A stretch of 11,073 nt of DNA, taken from contig CAMDGJ010000083.1 of the NCBI GenBank assembly GCA_945897545.1, positions 1 to 11,073 of the forward strand, written 5' to 3'. Position numbers and translations under genes: made by a program. Origin of the DNA: Flavobacterium psychrophilum. GTDB lineage: Bacteria; Bacteroidota; Bacteroidia; Flavobacteriales; Flavobacteriaceae. Below, in pieces: positions 6,745 through 11,073 of the stretch (position 1 is its first letter; each line of letters begins with the position of its first letter). The notes below the pieces were generated by a model, which was not told the DNA's origin, made no database searches, and worked only from the letters and a program-made list of their open reading frames with translations.

Positions 6745-6758
6745 TGTTTATATAAACA
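6745..6758. promoter_or_regulatory. 14-bp perfect palindrome upstream of the rimO promoter
   Basis: TGTTTATATAAACA is its own reverse complement. Its position directly upstream of the rimO -33 region is where an activator or repressor dimer would bind. It also lies between that promoter and the structured element at 6765-6832. No regulator can be named from the sequence. Confidence 0.35.
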
Positions 6759-6764
6759 CGTTTT

Positions 6765-6832
6765 GTCGCGCTGTCCACTGTATCTCTTGTGCCGAAAGCC
6801 GGTCACAAGAGGATGCCGTTTCTATCGGGGCT
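6765..6832 (-). repeat. GC-richer structured element, candidate interspersed flavobacterial repeat or small RNA motif
   Basis: This stretch is markedly richer in G and C than its surroundings. Its core is a near-perfect hairpin: CTCTTGTG (6784-6791) pairs with CACAAGAG (6804-6811), and CCG (6792-6794) pairs with CGG (6800-6802), leaving an AAAGC loop and one bulged T. On the minus strand the stem is preceded by AGCCCCGATAGAAACGGCAT and followed by GATACAGTGGACAGCG. From memory, stretches like GCCCCGAT..GGCATCC - variable hairpin - GATAnAGnGGAnAGC recur in intergenic regions of many Flavobacterium genomes. The Rfam Flavo-1 RNA motif is one candidate name, unverified. It lies between the FadL-family gene's terminator and the rimO promoter. 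Confidence 0.55.
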
Positions 6833-6867
6833 ATTTTAATACTTTTAGTTTTTCAAAAACGCTTTTT

Positions 6868-6900
6868 AAAAGGAAAGCCACTTCAAAAAATGAAATGGCT
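6868..6900 (-). terminator. Hairpin terminator after the FadL-family gene
   Basis: On the minus strand AGCCATTTC and GAAGTGGCT form a 9-bp stem with one G-T wobble around a T-rich loop (6876-6900). TTTCCTTTT follows (6867-6875). It begins about 38 bp after the stop codon. The T-run is interrupted by two C residues, so efficiency may be moderate. Confidence 0.6.
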
Positions 6901-6937
6901 TGCTACTAAATATTTCAAAGTGAAAATTTCTAAAAAG

Positions 6938-8485
6938 TTATAATTCAAACAGCAAAGTCACTGAAACGTTATTATTTATAGTATTGATTTGAGCGCCATC
7001 TGTAAATCCTTGAGTAAAAAATCCCTCTCCAGAATCTCTTTTGGTATTGGAGTAAGCCAAATCTAATTTGAATACCCCAAAAGTATATCCTAGACCTCCA
7101 GAAAAAGAATTCAAATCACCAATTGTTGTTCCGTTTTTGTATGGACTTTCTTCAAAACGGTATCCTCCTCTTAAGCTTATGGCCTTTATTTTATATTCAG
7201 CACCAATTCTAAATTCGTTAGAAACGGCTAAAATATTTGACATTTCTTTGTTGGCACCTATAAAATCTTGTTTGGGTTTAAATGTTGTGCTACTGTAATT
7301 TTTTTGTGCAAAATCAAAACTTAGTAATCCAGTTTTACCAAAAATATACGCCAAACTTCCAGTCCATTTGCCCGGGGTTTGCAAGTTGTAAGGTTCATAA
7401 AAAATCGTAATATCTGAATCGGATGAAGTATTAGACTGACCATTTATTACAGGATAATTATCCACTCCATAATCCTTAGTGTAGTCTATAAAATTTAATC
7501 CTGTTGTATATAATTTTTGATTTAGTTGGTCATTCAATTTGTACCAAGTTGGTGATTCATAAGAAAGTCCTAAACGTAACTCTTTGGTTGCTTTATAAAT
7601 TGTTCCTAATTGAAACGAAAATCCTGAACCATAAGTATATAAATCATTATAAAAAGTTGCATTTTGGATCCCATTTGCATTATTATTGCCATTTCTTTCA
7701 AAAAATTCGGTTGATTGTCGATAATCTGTAAAATGAGAATTCAAATTAATTCCAATTAGTAATTTATCATTATAAGCTGTCGAAGCATTAAAAGATAATT
7801 TCCCGTTATATCCACTAGATTCAATTATGTTTTCCTGATAATAATTCCCACCAACGCTATTTGAACTGTAACTATCGTTGTCATCTTCAATTAAATTTGG
7901 TTTAATAATATTTCCAGTAATGCCTAGAAAAGCTTGTTGATCTTCATAATTAAATTCTTCATAATAAGATTTCTTTACATTATCTAAATAAAATCCGCCT
8001 TGATTGGTAGCTGAATTTGCATAACTCAAAAAATAGTTTGCAACTGAATTCGTAGAATTTGTTCCAGCTGAAAAAACTGAATTGTCAAAATTATTGGTAT
8101 TTTCATAATTTATTGCAACTGAAAACTTTTTCCATTTACTGGATGAATTTTGGTTCTTAAAAACAAAAACACCCCCAGCTTGATTCAAATCGAATGAATT
8201 GTTTGACGCTTCCGTTTTTGTTCCAAAATAATTAGAATTATTTTTTGTGTTAAAGTTACTAAAAGTTATTGTTAGTTGATTATTCGAAGAAACGGCTGAA
8301 CCAGCAGGATTAACGTTTATTGAAGATAAATCACCTCCAAGGGCTCCAAAAGCAGCGCCCATCGCTCTAAAACGAGCTGTTCCGCTCAAATTGTCTTGGC
8401 TATAACGAATGGCATCTGGTATCTCTTGTGATTGAGTAAAACTAAAGGTGAAACCAGCGAATAGTAGGAATATGTATTTTTTCAT
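6938..8485 (-). CDS. OmpP1/FadL/TodX-family outer-membrane transport protein
   Basis: The 515-residue product has a signal peptide (MKKYIFLLFAGFTFSFTQSQ) and the family's characteristic N-terminus: ARFRAMGAAFGALGGDLSSINVNPAGSA (about 37-64), with the NPAG motif found in FadL-like proteins. The rest is a long barrel with Asn/Ser/Tyr-rich loops, and it ends VTLLFEL, a plausible terminal strand though Leu replaces the usual Phe. FadL proteins carry hydrophobic molecules such as fatty acids or aromatic compounds across the outer membrane. Flavobacterial members are sometimes labelled 'hemin receptor', but no haem-specific feature is visible here. It starts 50 bp after the Gly/Trp lipoprotein gene, with only a weak promoter candidate in between, so the two are probably co-transcribed. 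Family is secure, substrate unknown. Confidence 0.88.
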   Translation of the reverse strand: MKKYIFLLFAGFTFSFTQSQEIPDAIRYSQDNLSGTARFRAMGAAFGALGGDLSSINVNPAGSAVSSNNQLTITFSNFNTKNNSNYFGTKTEASNNSFDLNQAGGVFVFKNQNSSSKWKKFSVAINYENTNNFDNSVFSAGTNSTNSVANYFLSYANSATNQGGFYLDNVKKSYYEEFNYEDQQAFLGITGNIIKPNLIEDDNDSYSSNSVGGNYYQENIIESSGYNGKLSFNASTAYNDKLLIGINLNSHFTDYRQSTEFFERNGNNNANGIQNATFYNDLYTYGSGFSFQLGTIYKATKELRLGLSYESPTWYKLNDQLNQKLYTTGLNFIDYTKDYGVDNYPVINGQSNTSSDSDITIFYEPYNLQTPGKWTGSLAYIFGKTGLLSFDFAQKNYSSTTFKPKQDFIGANKEMSNILAVSNEFRIGAEYKIKAISLRGGYRFEESPYKNGTTIGDLNSFSGGLGYTFGVFKLDLAYSNTKRDSGEGFFTQGFTDGAQINTINNNVSVTLLFEL

Positions 8486-8535
8486 CTTTTAAACAGTTAA
8501 GATTTATTTTTAAAACTTACAAATCGTAAAATGTA

Positions 8536-9378
8536 TTATCTTCTTCCGCTGCCGCCTGATGATCTTCCGCCACCGCCACTATTTACGCCTCCTCCGCCAT
8601 AACTGCCACCTGAAGATCTTGAATTACTGCTGTTATAGCTGTTAGAACTTGGACTTGAAGATCTTGTGTTAGAATAGTTTTGGCTTCTAGAGCCATTAGT
8701 ATTAGTGTTAGATCTTGTTGTTCTTGAAGAATTATTTTGTCTATAATCACCCGTCATAAATGAAGAACTGTTTCTAGAGGTACTATTGACAACGTTATTT
8801 CTAACATTTGAGTAATTTGATTCTCTATTAGTTCCATTCGCACCAGCTTGAGAATATGTGCCTCCATTTACCCTATTGCCATATGAAGAGCCTCTTCGGC
8901 TTGAATTGTAAGCGTAATTATTGTTGTACCCATATCCAGGATTACCCCAACCGCAACTTGGATAGCCCCAGCCAAATCCGCCACCCCAACCAGGATAGCC
9001 CCAACCAAATCCAGCACCCCAGCCAAATCCGCCACCCCAACCCCAAGCAGGATAGCCCCAGCCAAATCCCATGCCCATACCAAACCCCATATTCCAAGGA
9101 TCGTTATAAACATTCACAATATTTGTTTCCGTATACCCTTGATTTTGAATTTTGATGGTATCATTTAATACTTCGTTGTTATCTTGTAAAGAGCTGAAAT
9201 AGTTTTTGTACTGAGTACTTGAAACAGGTGGCTTTTCTTTAGCGGTATTACCATATATTCCATCACTATCATAATAAGAACTATTTTGGTAGGATCCACA
9301 TGATGTTACTAGAACACTTAACAATCCAATTAGTGAATAAAGTGTTACATTTCTGGAGAAAAAAGTATTTGTTTTCAT
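8536..9378 (-). CDS. Low-complexity lipoprotein with Gly/Trp/Tyr repeats and Ser/Asn/Arg/Gly tail, function unknown
   Basis: I set the start at the ATG at 9378 (280 residues), because it opens a lipoprotein signal peptide ending LVTSC with the lipidated Cys at 27; a TTG 33 bases upstream falls in the promoter. Residues 28-95 are an ordinary polar segment. Residues 97-150 are Gly/Trp/Phe/Tyr repeats built on GGFGWGYP and GWG. From about 155 to the end the chain is Ser, Asn, Arg, Gly and Tyr only, finishing GGGGRSSGGSGRR. No domain is recognisable and such composition gives misleading database hits. The protein should be anchored to a membrane outside the cytoplasm. It heads a likely two-gene unit with the FadL-family gene and is divergent from proS; a role with the outer-membrane protein is only a guess. 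Confidence 0.82.
   Translation of the reverse strand: MKTNTFFSRNVTLYSLIGLLSVLVTSCGSYQNSSYYDSDGIYGNTAKEKPPVSSTQYKNYFSSLQDNNEVLNDTIKIQNQGYTETNIVNVYNDPWNMGFGMGMGFGWGYPAWGWGGGFGWGAGFGWGYPGWGGGFGWGYPSCGWGNPGYGYNNNYAYNSSRRGSSYGNRVNGGTYSQAGANGTNRESNYSNVRNNVVNSTSRNSSSFMTGDYRQNNSSRTTRSNTNTNGSRSQNYSNTRSSSPSSNSYNSSNSRSSGGSYGGGGVNSGGGGRSSGGSGRR
8960..9069. repeat. Short tandem-like repeats inside the lipoprotein gene
   Basis: A 20-nt unit beginning GGATAGCCCCA occurs at 8960-8979, 8993-9012 and 9050-9069 (one difference in the middle copy). A 22-nt unit beginning AGCCAAATCCGCC is identical at 8970-8991 and 9021-9042. They encode the Gly/Trp repeats. The coding strand carries several GGGG runs here, unusual for this AT-rich DNA and capable of secondary structure. 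Copy number could vary by slippage or recombination. Confidence 0.8.
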
Positions 9379-9395
9379 ATCAATGGGAATTTTTA

Positions 9396-9426
9396 TTGTT
9401 GCACAATACAAAAATAGTTAGTTTTG
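9396..9426 (+). promoter_or_regulatory. Promoter of proS
   Basis: TAGTTTTG at 9419-9426 matches the -7 element fully. TTG at 9396-9398 lies 20 nt upstream of it (another TTG at 9399-9401 gives 17 nt). The leader is about 50 nt. GCCGAACTATT (9426-9436) recurs as GCCAAACTATT (9465-9475) within this leader. Confidence 0.55.
9409..9416 (-). promoter_or_regulatory. -7 element for the lipoprotein/FadL-family unit
   Basis: TATTTTTG on the minus strand is a full match to TAnnTTTG, about 30 nt before the lipoprotein ATG at 9378. No TTG is found at 17-23 nt upstream, so the -33 part is weak. It lies two bases from the divergent proS -7 element. Confidence 0.42.
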
Positions 9427-9479
9427 CCGAACTATTTAGTTAAAATTAACAAAACAAAATTTGTGCCAAACTATTCAAT

Positions 9480-10958
9480 ATGAGCAAGAACCTTACCACA
9501 CGAGCTGAAGATTATTCAAAATGGTATAATGAGCTGGTTGTAAAAGCCGATTTAGCCGAAAATTCGGGAGTTAGAGGATGCATGGTTATTAAACCCTATG
9601 GCTATGCAATTTGGGAAAAAATGCAAGCAGAACTCGATAGAATGTTTAAAGAAACAGGGCATCAAAACGCCTATTTTCCTTTGTTCGTTCCAAAAAGCAT
9701 GTTTGAAGCTGAAGAAAAAAATGCAGAAGGTTTTGCAAAGGAATGCGCCATCGTGACGCATTATAGATTAAAAAATGATCCTGATAATCCAGGTAAGTTA
9801 ATTGTTGATCCTAACGCAAAACTCGAAGAAGAATTAATTGTTCGCCCAACAAGTGAAGCCATAATTTGGTCAACTTACAAGGGTTGGATTCAATCCTACA
9901 GAGATTTGCCTTTGTTGATTAATCAATGGGCCAATGTAGTGCGATGGGAAATGAGAACGCGATTATTCTTAAGAACAGCTGAGTTTTTATGGCAAGAGGG
10001 TCATACTGCACATGCTACGAAAGCCGAAGCGATTGAAGAATCCGAAAAAATGATGAATGTATATGCTGATTTTGCTGAGAATTTTATGGCAATTCCAGTT
10101 ATAAAAGGTCTTAAAACCGAAACTGAGCGTTTTGCAGGAGCAGAAGAAACGTATTGTATCGAAGCTTTAATGCAAGATGGAAAAGCGTTGCAAGCCGGAA
10201 CTTCTCATTTTTTGGGGCAAAATTTTGCTAAGGCTTTTGACGTTAAATTTTCTAATGCCGAAGGAAAACAAGAACACGTTTGGGGAACCTCTTGGGGAGT
10301 TTCAACTCGATTGATGGGAGCTTTAGTTATGACGCATTCTGATGATCAAGGATTAGTTTTACCTCCAAGTTTAGCACCAATTCAAGTGGTAATTGTTCCA
10401 ATTTATAAAACAGACGAGCAGCTAGAAGAAATTTCTACTGTCGTGAATGGTTTAGTTTCAGAATTTAAAAAATTGAATATTTCAGTTAAATTTGACAACA
10501 GAACTACTCAAAAGCCAGGATTTAAATTTGCAGAGTGGGAATTGAAAGGAGTGCCTGTTCGAATTGCAGTGGGGCCGAAAGATCTTGAAAATGGAACTTT
10601 TGAAGTAGCGAGAAGAGATATTTTGACTAAAGAGGTAGTATCAAAAGAATCAATTGTAACCTTTGTTAACGATTTGTTAGCCCTGATTCAGAAAGATTTG
10701 TTCAAAAAAGCATTAGACTACAGAAATACTCACGTCACTGAAGTAAATAGTTTTGAAGAGTTTAAAGCAGTTTTAAATGGCAAGGGAGGCTTTGTTTCAG
10801 CACATTGGGACGGTACAGCAGCGACAGAAGAAAAGATAAAGGAATTGACTAAAGCAACTATAAGATGTCTTCCTTTAGATAGGGTAGAAGAGTCGGGAAG
10901 CTGCATGTTTACAGGCAATCCATCGGTTGGAAGAGTGTTGTTTGCGAAGGCTTATTAA
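9480..10958 (+). CDS. proS: Prolyl-tRNA synthetase, archaeal/eukaryotic-type
   Basis: A cytoplasmic class II enzyme that attaches proline to tRNA-Pro. At 492 residues it is the short form without the bacterial editing insertion. The class II motifs are visible: motif 1 around [16 protein letters not shown] (38-53), the RPTSE loop at 122-126, motif 2 at 155-178 (RWEMRTR through [10 protein letters not shown]) and motif 3 around 269-290 ([13 protein letters not shown]). The anticodon-binding domain follows from about 300 ([11 protein letters not shown]). A C-terminal domain ends in AKAY, the terminal Tyr usual for this type. In the C-terminal domain the cysteines that bind zinc in archaeal-type relatives are mostly absent: only C475 appears in place, with W443, T449 and T478 where Cys would be expected by motif comparison from memory. 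It stands alone, divergent from the lipoprotein unit; a tRNA-Glu gene follows. Confidence 0.97.
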   Translation: MSKNLTTRAEDYSKWYNELVVKADLAENSGVRGCMVIKPYGYAIWEKMQAELDRMFKETGHQNAYFPLFVPKSMFEAEEKNAEGFAKECAIVTHYRLKNDPDNPGKLIVDPNAKLEEELIVRPTSEAIIWSTYKGWIQSYRDLPLLINQWANVVRWEMRTRLFLRTAEFLWQEGHTAHATKAEAIEESEKMMNVYADFAENFMAIPVIKGLKTETERFAGAEETYCIEALMQDGKALQAGTSHFLGQNFAKAFDVKFSNAEGKQEHVWGTSWGVSTRLMGALVMTHSDDQGLVLPPSLAPIQVVIVPIYKTDEQLEEISTVVNGLVSEFKKLNISVKFDNRTTQKPGFKFAEWELKGVPVRIAVGPKDLENGTFEVARRDILTKEVVSKESIVTFVNDLLALIQKDLFKKALDYRNTHVTEVNSFEEFKAVLNGKGGFVSAHWDGTAATEEKIKELTKATIRCLPLDRVEESGSCMFTGNPSVGRVLFAKAY

Positions 10959-10986
10959 AAAAACATAAAAAAACATACTTCAGCTA

Positions 10987-11016
10987 TTGCGCGAATAAAA
11001 AATAGTTGTATTTTTG
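10987..11016 (+). promoter_or_regulatory. Promoter of the tRNA-Glu gene
   Basis: TTG (10987-10989), a 19-nt spacer, and TATTTTTG (11009-11016) match the Bacteroidota promoter pattern in full. The tRNA starts 20 nt after the -7 element, leaving a short 5' leader for RNase P. No clear proS terminator is seen before it. Confidence 0.62.
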
Positions 11017-11035
11017 CATCCGCATAAAAGAACTA

Positions 11036-11073
11036 GGGCCCGTTCGTCTATCGGTTAGGACGCATGGTTTTCA
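11036..11073 (+). tRNA. tRNA-Glu (anticodon UUC), 5' part only
   Basis: GGGCCCG (11036-11042) is the 5' acceptor strand. A D-arm with the CGTC/GACG stem and the TCGGTTAGG loop follows, then the anticodon stem 5' strand CATGG (11063-11067) and loop TTTTCA, placing anticodon TTC at 11070-11072. The gene is cut by the window edge at position 37 of the tRNA, so the T-arm and 3' acceptor strand cannot be checked. More tRNA genes may follow. Confidence 0.92.

Noticed and set aside
8960..9069. Repeats considered as a CRISPR array
   Set aside because: Spacers are irregular and themselves repetitive, everything is in frame with a protein, and no cas genes are near.
8856..9155. Open frames on both strands within the Gly/Trp repeat region
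   Set aside because: Repetitive GC-richer DNA leaves all frames open; the lipoprotein frame alone has a signal peptide, promoter and correct start.
9376..9411. Longer lipoprotein with a TTG start at 9411
   Set aside because: The extension overlaps the -7 element and would put eleven extra residues ahead of a clear lipoprotein signal peptide.

Overview
The window looks like a piece of a Flavobacterium-type (Bacteroidota) chromosome. The evidence is low GC, promoters matching the Bacteroidota pattern TTG/TTTG - about 19 nt - TAnnTTTG, little sign of Shine-Dalgarno sites, many exported beta-barrels and lipoproteins, and an archaeal/eukaryotic-type prolyl-tRNA synthetase. No phage, plasmid, CRISPR or intact insertion sequence is visible. 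Most genes are recognisable housekeeping or envelope genes.

Left part (1-3852). A SulP-family anion transporter, cut by the window edge, lies behind a small membrane-anchored protein of 93 residues; both are on the minus strand. An AT-rich gap of about 670 bp separates them from a plus-strand outer-membrane beta-barrel porin that ends in a strong rho-independent terminator. A beta-class carbonic anhydrase faces the porin from the other strand. SulP transporter, porin and carbonic anhydrase together suggest inorganic anion or bicarbonate handling across both membranes; this is inference from gene content.

Middle part (3217-6715). Four minus-strand genes follow one another with short gaps: rimO (methylthiotransferase for ribosomal protein S12), a small exported Lys-tailed protein with faint Spy/CpxP-like features, an AmiD-like lipoprotein amidase, and the carbonic anhydrase. 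A promoter precedes rimO. Upstream of it lie a 14-bp perfect palindrome and a GC-richer structured element of about 70 bp that resembles an interspersed flavobacterial repeat or RNA.

Right part (6868-11073). A Gly/Trp-repeat lipoprotein and a FadL-family outer-membrane protein form a likely two-gene minus-strand unit ending at a hairpin. Divergent from it is proS, with back-to-back promoters in a gap of about 100 bp. The window ends inside a tRNA-Glu(UUC) gene that has its own promoter.

No clearly new defence or biosynthetic system was found. The points most worth following are the structured element at 6765-6832, the SulP/small protein/porin/carbonic anhydrase neighbourhood, the low-complexity lipoprotein beside proS, and the possible small mobile-element remnant at 1391-1507.
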